Assembly (NCBI RefSeq): GCF_014925385.1
Contig: NZ_JACSDK010000017.1
Span: forward strand, 62,001-126,000
Direction of reading: 5' to 3'
DNA: 64,000 nucleotides
Source of the DNA: Pelagibius marinus
Lineage (GTDB): Bacteria > Pseudomonadota > Alphaproteobacteria > Kiloniellales > Kiloniellaceae
Shown piece by piece: positions 17,334 to 25,537 of the stretch (its first letter is position 1; every line of letters starts with the position of its first letter). The notes under the pieces are model-generated. The model was not told where the DNA came from. It did no database searches and was given only the letters and a program-made list of their open reading frames with translations. Both the position numbers and the translations under genes were made by a program.

Positions 17334-18008
17334 TCACTTCGGCGGCGGCTGGCTGGTCTCGACCGCTGCCTTCTGCGCCGTCTCCCGGACCAGGACTTTC
17401 ACTGCGACGCGCACTTTGCGCGCCTGGTTCGTGTTTGAGGGGAAGGGGCTGTAGGTCATGGCGCTGCCGATGTTACAACTGCCTCCGGACCCGCCCGACC
17501 AAGTTCCGGTGTTGATCTGCTTGCCGATCTGGCTCCAGGTGTCGGTACCTTCCTTCTTTTCCCACATTCGTGTCGCGCGGTAGTAGCGCTGGCAGTCCTC
17601 CTGCGTGGTCGGCACCGTCTGGCCGTAGCCCGAGGAGCTTGGCGTGTCGAAGCCGCTGCCGGTAACGACCACCCGTTCCGGATTGCCGTCGGGATAGGGC
17701 TGGATGTTCGAGTTGAAGTACATCCAGACCTCGCCGACGAAGCAGTCGCAGGTGCCGGGCTTGTGGTAGTAGCCGCCGTCCAGGCTGCTCAGTCGGTAAA
17801 AGTTGATCTGGGCGAAGTTGGGCGGCACCGCGAAGACCTGGTCCGGTTCGCCGAAAACGCAGGCGCCGCAGGCGCTGAGTTCCACCACGGTGCCGGGTAG
17901 CGCCGGGCCGAGCGTGATCTGCCGAGCACTGTCGGTCAGGACGTAGCTGTTGCTGCAGGCCGCGGCCGGCAGGCAGAGGGATAGAAAGAAGGCTAGTCTG
18001 CGCCACAT
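17334..18008 (-). CDS. Cysteine-rich secreted or lipoprotein of unknown function
   Basis: 224 residues; I do not recognise a family. The N-terminus RRLAFFLSLCLPAAAC is a signal peptide with a lipobox-like end, so Cys at about residue 18 may be lipidated. The mature part has further cysteines in close pairs (SACGACVFGE, GTCDCFVGE) plus EDCQRYY and GGSCNIG, consistent with disulfides in the periplasm. It is rich in Gly, Ser and Tyr with a W-containing centre, and ends in a Pro-rich tail. AAGGAG lies before the ATG at 18008. It sits alone between the LysR gene (convergent) and an FAD oxidase gene on the same strand. Confidence 0.7.
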   Translation of the reverse strand: MWRRLAFFLSLCLPAAACSNSYVLTDSARQITLGPALPGTVVELSACGACVFGEPDQVFAVPPNFAQINFYRLSSLDGGYYHKPGTCDCFVGEVWMYFNSNIQPYPDGNPERVVVTGSGFDTPSSSGYGQTVPTTQEDCQRYYRATRMWEKKEGTDTWSQIGKQINTGTWSGGSGGSCNIGSAMTYSPFPSNTNQARKVRVAVKVLVRETAQKAAVETSQPPPK

Positions 18009-18209
18009 GGTTCCACTCCTTCGTGGTGTCGCCGGCGGTCGTAACCCCCCAAACGCCGCGAGGCCGTGCGGCCCGCAAGGGGCCTGGCCGAACCGATGCT
18101 TTCAGATACCTGCATCTTGAAGGAGCGAGCCTAGCACGGGGCGTCGGACCTGACGATTGCAACTAAGGGGTCTTGCCTGGCGGTCGTCACCGCCTTGGAC
18201 AAGCCGGCA

Positions 18210-19484
18210 CTACGGCGCGAGGTGGACGAGTTGGGCGCCGAGCTCTATTACGCCTTCGCGGAGCAGCCGGAAGCGCGCGTCCTGCGGCGTGGTGCAGGGC
18301 AGGGGACAGTCGTTCTCGGTCCTGCGGCCCAGCGCCAGGTCGGCCAGGCAGCGCCCGAAGACCGTGCCCGGCGCGATGCCCCGGCCGTTGTAACCGCAGA
18401 TCGTGAAGACGTTGTCGTCCAATCGGTGGAAGCGGGGCAGGTTGTCGTCGGTCATGCCGATGGCGCCGTACCACTCGGCCTCGAAGCGGACATGGCCGAG
18501 TTCCGGGAAGAGGCGGCGCAGGCTGCGCTTGGCCCAGGCCCGGTGGACGGCGATGCCGGTGCCCCGCAGCGCGCCGACACTGCCGACGACCAGCCGTCCG
18601 GCCTGGTCCAGACGCAAGGACGTGAGCACCGTCTTCGTGTCCCAGGCGCCCTGCCGCTCGGGTAGGATCCTGCTTTGCAGGTCGGCCGGGAGTGGTTCGG
18701 TGGCGAAGTTGAAGAAGGGCAGCTTGACCTGCTCGCTGCGGAGGTTGTTCCAGGGGGGGGCGGAATAGGCGTCGGTAGCGACGATGACGCGCCCGGCCGT
18801 CACTGATCCTTCCGCGGTGACGAGGTGCCAGGCCGATCCGCTCCGCTGAAGGCTGTCGACCTTGGAGCGGGTGTGGATGACCGCGCCGGCGGCGATGGCG
18901 GCCCGGGCGAGCCCCCGCGCATAGGCCAGCGGCTGGATGGTGCCGGCGCGGCGGTCCAGAAGTGAGGCCGCGAAAGCGGTGGTGCCGGTCTTCTCGGCGG
19001 TCTCTGCGGCGTCGAGCAGTTCAACGGCCGCGCCACGGCGGCGCCACTGCGCCGCGCGCTCCTGCAGTTCCTTCAAACCGCCCGGGCCGACGGCGCAATG
19101 GAGTGTGCCGCGGTTCACGGCCTCGCAGGCGATCCCGTGCTTCTCGATCAGGTCGAAGACCAGGCGGGGGGCGCCGCCGAGCAGATTCAGAAGCGCTTCA
19201 CCCCGGTCCTCTCCCATGGTCTTGACGAGGGCATCCGGCTGGACCCACATGCCGGCGTTGACCAGGCCGACGTTGCGTCCGGCGCCGCCGAAGCCGATCT
19301 CCGCGGCCTCCAGCAGGACAACGCCCGCGCCGGCTTCCGCCAGGTACAGGGCCGTCGACAGGCCGGTGTAGCCGCCGCCCACAACGACAACGTCGCTGAG
19401 GTGGTCGCCCGCCAGAGCCGTCGTCGGCGGTGCGGCCGGGGCCGTCTTCTCCCACAAACCGTGAGACCGTGAATCACCGAGCAT
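18210..19484 (-). CDS. FAD-dependent amino-acid/amine oxidase (DAO family, PuuB/OrdL-like)
   Basis: 424 residues. The dinucleotide-binding loop VVVVGGGYTGLSTALYLAE at about residue 32 and AGRNVGLVNAG place it in the glycine-oxidase/D-amino-acid-oxidase group; the C-terminal ICGYNGRGIAPGTVFGR is the FAD-contact signature of the gamma-glutamylputrescine oxidase type. The N-terminal SHGLWEKTAP resembles PuuB/OrdL, which begin with a substrate-specific W-containing segment. AAGGAG precedes ATG 19484. No puuA/puuC partners are nearby, so the substrate (amine, sarcosine or amino acid) stays open. Confidence 0.85.
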   Translation of the reverse strand: MLGDSRSHGLWEKTAPAAPPTTALAGDHLSDVVVVGGGYTGLSTALYLAEAGAGVVLLEAAEIGFGGAGRNVGLVNAGMWVQPDALVKTMGEDRGEALLNLLGGAPRLVFDLIEKHGIACEAVNRGTLHCAVGPGGLKELQERAAQWRRRGAAVELLDAAETAEKTGTTAFAASLLDRRAGTIQPLAYARGLARAAIAAGAVIHTRSKVDSLQRSGSAWHLVTAEGSVTAGRVIVATDAYSAPPWNNLRSEQVKLPFFNFATEPLPADLQSRILPERQGAWDTKTVLTSLRLDQAGRLVVGSVGALRGTGIAVHRAWAKRSLRRLFPELGHVRFEAEWYGAIGMTDDNLPRFHRLDDNVFTICGYNGRGIAPGTVFGRCLADLALGRRTENDCPLPCTTPQDARFRLLREGVIELGAQLVHLAP

Positions 19485-19838
19485 GGAACTCCTTCGTCCG
19501 CATCGAATATCTGTCCGGGCCGCGACGGGCCTTCCGGTCTACCCTGTGCCGAGGCCTGTTATAGCGACGGAGCCGCCGGCGTTCATCTATTGCGTCCGCC
19601 AAGCTGCGACCGGCGTTGCACCCCGCGCTGCCTATCTGATGTGGAGCGCGGCGGCGGGGTTCAATCTGCAAGCGTGGTGGCGCCGACGGGACAGCGAAGA
19701 AACGCCGACATTGCCCGAGTTTCCTACTCTTTTGTGCTGCTGAATCCGGCTGGTGTGGCAGCCTGAAACCGGCTAGAGAACGCCGCCGCAATCAACAGGC
19801 GCAGGCAAGCGCCGATTCTTTTGAGGAACAAGAACATC
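19485..19838. other. 354-base intergenic region, no gene seen
   Basis: Divergent region between the FAD oxidase and the cytochrome c gene. No reading frame here has a ribosome site plus plausible protein character. A TATAAC -10-like word on the minus strand (about 19557-19562) is the only weak promoter sign for the oxidase; its -35 partner is poor. Nothing else is recognised. Confidence 0.4.
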
Positions 19839-20723
19839 ATGCGATCGCATAGGGGTGCCACCGCGCCGCGCCGCTTCAGGGGCCAGGCCGGGACCGTTGT
19901 GTGTGCCTTTTTCAGTCTTGCCGCCGTGGCGCTCTCCAGTGGAGAGGGGCGGGCGGAAACCCTGCTGGAGCGGGGAACCTACCTGATGCAGAGCATTGTC
20001 GCCTGCGGCAACTGCCATACCCCGAAGGGCCCCGACGGCGAGCTGCCGGGCATGGAGCTGGCCGGCGGCTTCCTGATGGAGGACGAGCCCTTCACGGCCT
20101 ATGCGCCGAACATCACGCCGGATGTCGAGACCGGCATCGGCGGCTGGACCGACGCGCAGATCATCACGGCGATTCGCGAGGGGCGCCGCCCCGACGGCAC
20201 CATCATCGGGCCGCCGATGCCGATCTCCCTCTACCGCGACATCTCCGACCGCGACGTTCAGGCCATCGTCGCCTATATCCGCAGCCTGAAGCCGGTGAGG
20301 AACGAGGTGCCGAAGTCGGACTACCGCATGTCGCTGCCGCCCAGCTACGGGCCGCCGGTCATCTCGGTCGCCGAGGTAACGCCGGCCGACGGACCCGCCT
20401 ATGGCCTCTACCTGGCCGGGCCGCTGGGGCACTGCATCGAATGCCATTCCCCGATGGGGCCGAAGGGGCCGGACTGGGAGAACCAGACGGGCGCCGGCGG
20501 CCTGGCGTTCCCCGGACCCTGGGGCGTCAGTCACGGCGCCAACATCACGCCGACGAACCTGGGCGACTGGAGCGACGCCGACATCAAGAAGGTGATCACC
20601 AGCGGCGTGCGTCCCGACGGCAGCCGGCTGCTGCCGCCCATGCCGGTGGGCTACTACGCCAAGCTCGCCGTGGCCGACCTCGACGCGATCGTCGCCTACC
20701 TGCGCAGCCTGCCAGAAAGATAA
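19839..20723 (+). CDS. Di-haem c-type cytochrome
   Basis: 294-residue periplasmic electron carrier. A signal peptide ends at about residue 39 (SGEGRA, then E). Two cytochrome c domains each bind one haem: CGNCH at 56-60 and CIECH at 199-203, with likely axial Met in GPPMP at about 127 and LLPPMP near the C-terminus. Such two-domain cytochromes are the electron-accepting subunits of membrane dehydrogenases (alcohol, aldehyde, gluconate), but no dehydrogenase gene adjoins it. The ATG at 19839 is used because AGGA lies just before it; an upstream TTG is less likely. Confidence 0.88.
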   Translation: MRSHRGATAPRRFRGQAGTVVCAFFSLAAVALSSGEGRAETLLERGTYLMQSIVACGNCHTPKGPDGELPGMELAGGFLMEDEPFTAYAPNITPDVETGIGGWTDAQIITAIREGRRPDGTIIGPPMPISLYRDISDRDVQAIVAYIRSLKPVRNEVPKSDYRMSLPPSYGPPVISVAEVTPADGPAYGLYLAGPLGHCIECHSPMGPKGPDWENQTGAGGLAFPGPWGVSHGANITPTNLGDWSDADIKKVITSGVRPDGSRLLPPMPVGYYAKLAVADLDAIVAYLRSLPER

Positions 20724-20822
20724 CTGAGGGGTGCCAAGACAGGGGCCAGGGGCCTGGGCGGCGCTGCCGCCCGGGTCCTGGCGTCTAAAGCCGGGACGGA
20801 AGGGAAGAGCGGCAGTTCAGGG

Positions 20823-21179
20823 TCAGGCGTGGCCGACCTGCAGGCAGCGCTGCGGCAGCAGCGCGGCCATGATGGCGGCCACCTTTTCCGGATCGTCCAG
20901 GAAGCAGAGGCCAAGGGTCTCGCCGCGGCGCCAGACCACCTCACCGCCGAAGTGCACGGCGCCGGCCAGCAGCAGGGTCACCTTGGTGCCGACCGGCACG
21001 TCGCCCGCTGCCCAGACCTTCACGCCGTTGAGGGAGGCGTCGAGGACCGTGCCTTCGATGGTGCCCTCCGGCGTTACCAGACGGGCCTTGAGGACCGTGG
21101 CGGCGCGGATGAAGTGGCGCCGCTCGGAAGGATCCGAATCCTGAAGTTGGGAAGCGCCGACGTCCTGGTCCCAGGGCAT
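20823..21179 (-). CDS. PilZ-domain protein
   Basis: 118-residue single PilZ domain, the common cyclic-di-GMP receptor fold. Both ligand motifs are seen: the RxxxR type in SERRHFIRAAT and the D/N-x-S-x-x-G type in DASLNGVKV. The remaining strands (VGTKVTLLLAGAVHFGGEVVWRR) and C-terminal helix are complete. Start ATG 21179; an in-frame GTG nine bases upstream is an alternative. A strong hairpin with a T-rich end lies about 70 bases upstream. It is an isolated gene, so the controlled process (motility, polysaccharide) is unknown. Confidence 0.88.
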   Translation of the reverse strand: MPWDQDVGASQLQDSDPSERRHFIRAATVLKARLVTPEGTIEGTVLDASLNGVKVWAAGDVPVGTKVTLLLAGAVHFGGEVVWRRGETLGLCFLDDPEKVAAIMAALLPQRCLQVGHA

Positions 21180-21551
21180 GATCACCACCGTTTGCTCGGG
21201 GGCCTTCGGGACCGCCCTTGGGTTGCACTTTTGTCTCGCAAAGAAAATGAGCCAGCGGCAGTTGGGGGAATCTACCGCTGGCTCGATCGAGACAGATACT
21301 CTTCCTCAAGCCGATTGGGGAAAGCTTAGGAATTGCCCGATGGTCCCACCATTTGATTGCCCCGCGCTTAAGTTATTCGGTTAAGAAAGGCCTTCGCCGC
21401 AAAGTTGATCCATCGCCTGCTTCATCAGCGCTTTCTTGTTTTCACCCATTAAAACAACATCTTAGGCGAGATATCTATAGTGATTTCTCGCGAAGGGCTG
21501 TTTGTCGGGAGGGACGGGAAACTTCAGGGAGGTCCGGCTGCCGGAAAAGCC
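21180..21551. other. 372-base intergenic region, AT-richer
   Basis: No coding frame is credible. The region contains the strong hairpin listed at 21249-21284, a small inverted repeat CTTAA/TTAAG near 21369-21388, and is visibly less GC-rich than flanking genes. It should hold the PilZ promoter and the end of the DUF2794 transcript on the minus strand; a small RNA is possible but not shown. Confidence 0.4.
21249..21284 (-). terminator. Perfect 10-base-pair hairpin with T-rich tail (minus strand)
   Basis: GAGCCAGCGG (21249-21258) pairs exactly with CCGCTGGCTC (21275-21284) around a 16-base loop. On the minus strand the stem is followed by ATTTTCTTTG. It lies between the DUF2794 gene and the PilZ gene, so it may end the first transcript or act in the PilZ leader. 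Confidence 0.5.
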
Positions 21552-21881
21552 TCAGGACACCACGCGCAGTCGTTTGCGGAAAATCTTAAGTGCATCGCCC
21601 AACGTCTTGGCTCGCTTCAGTTTTTCGCGCCCCGAGAAAACCACATACTCGATGGAGCGGTTGTTGCGCTGCTTGGCGATGGCGTACAGCGGTGCGTCGT
21701 GGGTGTGGCGGAACACCGAGAAGATCGCCGCGCCGCCCACCTGGTCGATGGCGTAGTCGCGCCACTCGCCACTGGCGACATTGCGGCTGTAGAGCGAGAG
21801 CAGCTGGTTCAGTTCGGCCCGGTCGAAAAACACTCTCCGCGGGGTCCTGCGGAATTCGTTAAAGCTGTACAGTTGGCTCAT
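21552..21881 (-). CDS. DUF2794 family protein
   Basis: 109 residues, a protein family largely confined to alphaproteobacteria, with no established function. The conserved block is complete: RVFFDRAELNQLLSLYSRNV, GEWRDYAIDQVGGAA, FSVFRHTHDAPLYAIAK, and the basic C-terminal KLKRAKTLGDALKIFRKRL. No signal peptide or membrane segment, so cytoplasmic. The ATG at 21881 is chosen because MSQLYSFNEFRRTPR is the usual start; a 23-residue extension is basic and unsupported. Monocistronic by position. Confidence 0.88.
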   Translation of the reverse strand: MSQLYSFNEFRRTPRRVFFDRAELNQLLSLYSRNVASGEWRDYAIDQVGGAAIFSVFRHTHDAPLYAIAKQRNNRSIEYVVFSGREKLKRAKTLGDALKIFRKRLRVVS

Positions 21882-22055
21882 GAAGGCGGCTGGCCTCCTG
21901 CGAAGCTCAAGGGGAGTCTCCAATCGGTGACGGAGAGCAGTTTTCCGCAATTTTCGACCGCCGTCCAGCCATGAGGCCCAAAGACGGGAGAAGAGCGGGG
22001 TTTTTCAGGCTGTTGGGGCGCCCGGAGCCGATTCGGGCGGGGGGGCGAAGGGCGT

Positions 22056-22412
22056 CTAGCGGACCCTTGCGGCGCTGCTGGCCATGGTGTCGGGCTGGCG
22101 GTAGCAGTTGATGGCCCCGAGGGTGCGGTAGCAGTAGGTGCCGGCCAGCGCCGCGGCGGCCTCGGCCTCGGCGGCCTTGCGCTGTTCCTCGGTCACGATC
22201 TCATGGCAGTACCCCTCGCCGTTGGCGAGGCTCAGGGTCGAGCAGTCCTTGTCGAAGGCCCAGGTGGCCACGTGGTCGCTGATGGTCTTGTCGGTATGCA
22301 CGAAGGTCACCAGGGAGGCGCCGGCCAGCAGGGCCTGGGAGCCCGGGTCGCAGGCGGCGAGGGCCCCCACGAGAAGGGGCGTGGCGAAGACGGATTTCAG
22401 CTTCATCCTCAT
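22056..22412 (-). CDS. Small lipoprotein of unknown function
   Basis: 118 residues. The signal peptide ends in VGALAAC, so Cys at about residue 21 is lipidated. Mature part: a hydrophobic stretch LLAGASLVTFVHTDKTISDHVATWAF, which resembles small alphaproteobacterial lipoproteins that share VHTGKTxxDH, then Cys-containing segments KDCSTL, GYCHEI, TYCYRTLGAINCYRQP, giving probable disulfides. The TYCYRTLG-x-x-x-CY pattern recurs in such proteins from this class. Function unknown. AGGAG lies before the ATG. Confidence 0.75.
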   Translation of the reverse strand: MRMKLKSVFATPLLVGALAACDPGSQALLAGASLVTFVHTDKTISDHVATWAFDKDCSTLSLANGEGYCHEIVTEEQRKAAEAEAAAALAGTYCYRTLGAINCYRQPDTMASSAARVR

Positions 22413-22686
22413 ACCTTGAGCTCCTGATCGCCGCTGTGTCTGCGGCCGACTGTCGTTCCTGACCTTGGCGTCCTGACAAGGGGACCGCTGGCGCTTAGGA
22501 TAGCTCCCGAACAGGGATGCTGCGGGCGGCCGCCGGGCAAGGCGCGGTGTATTGGATTTTCGCCAAACACCAGCCTCCAGTCTGGCGCCCCGCGCTGAAG
22601 AATCTGTTAACGTCCGGGGTGTTTGACGGTACCTTAGAAAAACATTTCAAGTGTCTGTTATAGAAAGAAAATGGAGGTCGGGAAGT

Positions 22687-23238
22687 ATGGCGGAATCGCC
22701 CCCTATCTGCGACTTCGGCTGGAAGGCCGTGGACTTCTCCCTGCAGGGCATCGACGGCAGGACCTACAGTCTGGCCGACCTGGCCGGCCCGAAGGGCACG
22801 CTGATCGTTTTCATGTGCAACCACTGCCCCTATGTGCGCTCCATCGCCGGCCGTCTGGCCGAGGAGGCCCGGGCCCTGGCGGAGCTGGGGATCGGCGTTG
22901 CGGGCATCAACGCCAACGACCCGACGGCCTATCCCGAGGATTCCTTCGAGAACATGAAGGCCTTCGCCCGGGACCATGGCCTGGGGTTTCCCTATCTGGT
23001 TGATCCCACCCAGGAAACGGCCCGCGCCTATGGGGCGGTTTGCACCCCGGATTTCTTCGGCTTCAACAAGGACCTGGAACTCCAGTACCGCGGCCGCCTG
23101 GACGAATCCCGTACCACCCTGGTCCCGGGCGCCCGGCGCGAGCTCTACGAGGCCATGAAGCAGGTAGCCGGGACCGGCAAGGGGCCGGACGACCAGATCG
23201 CTTCCATGGGCTGCAGCATCAAGTGGAAGGCCGCCTGA
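22687..23238 (+). CDS. Thioredoxin-fold AhpC/TSA-type redoxin
   Basis: 183 residues, no signal peptide, hence cytoplasmic. FMCNHCPYV carries a CxxC pair at about Cys44 and Cys47 in the thioredoxin position, and the surrounding GTLIVFM and LGIGVAGINANDPTAYPEDSFENM match the family annotated as thioredoxin family protein / AhpC-TSA. GAVCTPDFFGFN holds the cis-Pro loop. It probably reduces peroxides or disulfides. The start at 22687 has GGAGGTCGGGAAG in front. A TTGACG -35-like word (22623-22628) stands in the AT-richer upstream region, without a convincing -10. Confidence 0.85.
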   Translation: MAESPPICDFGWKAVDFSLQGIDGRTYSLADLAGPKGTLIVFMCNHCPYVRSIAGRLAEEARALAELGIGVAGINANDPTAYPEDSFENMKAFARDHGLGFPYLVDPTQETARAYGAVCTPDFFGFNKDLELQYRGRLDESRTTLVPGARRELYEAMKQVAGTGKGPDDQIASMGCSIKWKAA

Positions 23239-23451
23239 GGCCGAAGGCGAGCGGGGCGTGCTGCCGCGGGCGCCGCGCCAAAGGGTGTAGCGCCGAAAAG
23301 CGGTGAATCCGTGGTTGAAGCTGGCGGGCAAGGGCTTTATCAACGAAGCGCCGTCGGGTTTACGGGTCCAACCGCAGAAGACCGGCAGCGGCCTCGAAGA
23401 TGAATCGCCGGGGCCGGCACAACCGGCAGGGTGCGTTATAGGGAGTGGCCA

Positions 23452-24096
23452 GTGGCCGATATCTTTCAGGAAGTCGATGAGGAACTTCGCCGCGACAAGG
23501 CGACCGAGTGGTGGAAGCGCTACAGCCTCTTCATCTATGCCGCCGCGGCGGTGGTGGTTCTCGGGGTGGCCGGCTACAAGGGCTGGCAGGCCTATGACCT
23601 GAAGCTGCGCGGCGAGCGTTCCGACGGCTATGCCGAAGCCCTGGCCCTGATCGACAGCGGCGAGGAGGCCAAGGCCCGTGAGGTCCTGGCGGCGCTCAGC
23701 GACCCGACCGGCGACGGCTACGCGCTGCTCGCGGCCCTGACCGAGGCGCAGCTCGCCGCCGAGGGCGATGACGCGGCCGCCGCCGAACAGATCTGGCAGC
23801 GTCTGGCCAGCGACGGAGGTTCCGGCGCGGCGATGAGCCAGTTGGGCAGCCTGCTGGCGGTGCTGAAGCGGATGGACAAGGATGATCCGGCGGCGCTGCG
23901 TGGTGAACTGCAGTCTCTGGCGGGGCCCGAAGCGCCCTACCGCTTCACGGCTTTGGAACTGCTTGCCGTTCTGGCCCTGCGCGAAGGCGACCAGGAAGCG
24001 GCGCGCGAGCACCTGATCAAGATCACCGACGATCCCTCAGCGCCTTCCGGCACCCGGTCCCGCGCTGCGGAACTGCTCGCCTCATTGCCTGGATGA
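23452..24096 (+). CDS. Membrane-anchored TPR protein, YfgM-like
   Basis: 214 residues. One N-terminal transmembrane segment (YSLFIYAAAAVVVLGVAG, about 23-40) preceded by the acidic/basic DIFQEVDEELRRDKATEWWKRY typical of this family, then a periplasmic tetratricopeptide-like helical domain rich in Ala/Leu/Glu. YfgM-type proteins assist the Sec translocon and periplasmic chaperones. The order with bamB and der is the conserved yfgM-bamB-der cluster, which supports the call. Start GTG 23452 follows GGGAG; bamB begins seven bases after the stop. A weak TTGAAG-N16-TTATCA promoter lies at 23315-23342. Confidence 0.85.
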   Translation: MADIFQEVDEELRRDKATEWWKRYSLFIYAAAAVVVLGVAGYKGWQAYDLKLRGERSDGYAEALALIDSGEEAKAREVLAALSDPTGDGYALLAALTEAQLAAEGDDAAAAEQIWQRLASDGGSGAAMSQLGSLLAVLKRMDKDDPAALRGELQSLAGPEAPYRFTALELLAVLALREGDQEAAREHLIKITDDPSAPSGTRSRAAELLASLPG

Positions 24097-24103
24097 TTTT
24101 CCG

Positions 24104-25435
24104 ATGCACCTGATGTTCAAGCGCCTCTTGCTGCCGCTTTCCCTGCCGCTCGTGCTTTCCGCCTGCGGTATCAGCGACTGGTTCGGCGAGACCGAGGCCC
24201 CGCCGCTGCCCGGCCAGCGGATCGCCATCCTGGCCTATGAGCGCGGCCTCCGGGCCGACCCCTCGATCGCCGATGTTCCCGTGCGCCTGCCGGAGCCCTA
24301 CATCAACACCGACTGGGCGCAGCCCGGCGGCAGCGCGGCCCACGCCATGTATCATCTCTCGCTCAGCGCCAATCCGCGCCGGGTCTGGAGCGCCGACGTC
24401 GGCGAGGGCTCGGGCGATGTGGCTCAGTTGCTGTCCCAGCCCATCGTCGTCGCGGATGTCGTCTACGCCATGGACGCGCGCTCGACGGTCTCCGCCTTCT
24501 CGGCCACCAACGGCAGCCGCCTGTGGCGGGTCGATCTGGAGGACGACGACGAGGACGGCCTCTATTTCGGCGGCGGGATCGCGGCGGACGAGGGCAGGGT
24601 CTTTGTCTCCACCGGCTTCGCCCGCGTCTTCGCCCTGGATTCCAAGACCGGCGAGCTGTTGTGGATCCACAAGGCGCCGGGCCCCATGCGCGGCGCCCCG
24701 GTGGCCAGCGACGGGCGGGTCTTCGTCGTCACCCTGGACAACCAGCTGCTGGTGTTGAACGCCGAGACCGGCGAACGCCTGTGGAACCACGTCGGCGTGC
24801 AGGAGACCGCGGGCCTGCTGGGCACGGCGAGCCCGGCAGTGTCGCGTAACACGGTTGTGGTGCCCTATTCGTCGGGTGAGGTCCTGGCGCTGCTCACCGA
24901 CGACGGCCGCCAGGTGTGGAGCGAGAACCTCAGTGCCGTACGCCGCCTCGATCCCCTGGCCGACATCGCCCAGATCCGCGGCCTGCCGGTCATCGACCGC
25001 GATATCGTCTTCGCGGTCAGTCACGCCGGCCAGATGCTGGCGGTCAACCTGCGCCAGGGCGTGCGCGCCTGGCAGGCGGACATCGGCGGTGTGCAGATGC
25101 CCTGGGCCGCCGGCGACTTCCTCTATGTGCTGACCAACGACGGCCAAGTCGTCTGCCTGCAGCGGCGCGACGGCCGCATCCGCTGGGTGACGCCGCTGCC
25201 GCGCTTCGCCGACCCGGAGGAACAGGAGGTGCCGATCCGCTGGCGCGGGCCGGTGCTGGCCGGCGACCGCCTGGTCATTGCCGGGTCCCACGGCGAGGTG
25301 ATCTCCGTATCGCCCTATGACGGCAAGCTGCTCGGCTTCTTCGACCTGGGCGACGGGGCCGCGGTGGCGCCGGTGGTGGCCAATAACAGCCTCTACCTGG
25401 TCACCAGCGGCGGCGAACTGGTCGCCCTGCGCTAG
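24104..25435 (+). CDS. bamB: Outer-membrane assembly lipoprotein BamB
   Basis: Beta-propeller component of the BAM complex that inserts outer-membrane proteins. 443 residues. The signal peptide ends in LPLVLSAC (lipidated Cys at about residue 22). Repeated PQQ-like blades are plain: VYAMDARSTVSAFSATNGSRLWR, VFALDSKTGELLWI, LLVLNAETGERLWN, VVCLQRRDGRIRWV, and the final LYLVTSGGELVAL. Slightly longer than E. coli BamB (392) because of an N-terminal insert. It is preceded by the YfgM-like gene and followed by der. Confidence 0.93.
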   Translation: MHLMFKRLLLPLSLPLVLSACGISDWFGETEAPPLPGQRIAILAYERGLRADPSIADVPVRLPEPYINTDWAQPGGSAAHAMYHLSLSANPRRVWSADVGEGSGDVAQLLSQPIVVADVVYAMDARSTVSAFSATNGSRLWRVDLEDDDEDGLYFGGGIAADEGRVFVSTGFARVFALDSKTGELLWIHKAPGPMRGAPVASDGRVFVVTLDNQLLVLNAETGERLWNHVGVQETAGLLGTASPAVSRNTVVVPYSSGEVLALLTDDGRQVWSENLSAVRRLDPLADIAQIRGLPVIDRDIVFAVSHAGQMLAVNLRQGVRAWQADIGGVQMPWAAGDFLYVLTNDGQVVCLQRRDGRIRWVTPLPRFADPEEQEVPIRWRGPVLAGDRLVIAGSHGEVISVSPYDGKLLGFFDLGDGAAVAPVVANNSLYLVTSGGELVALR

Positions 25436-25537
25436 GCGGTCCGGCCCAAGCCGGGAAAGCGCCCGCGAAGGCGCCCGGTTTCGCGCCACCCGGCGATGGG
25501 GCTTGCGGCGGCGCGGCCGGCACCCTATTCCAGTGCC

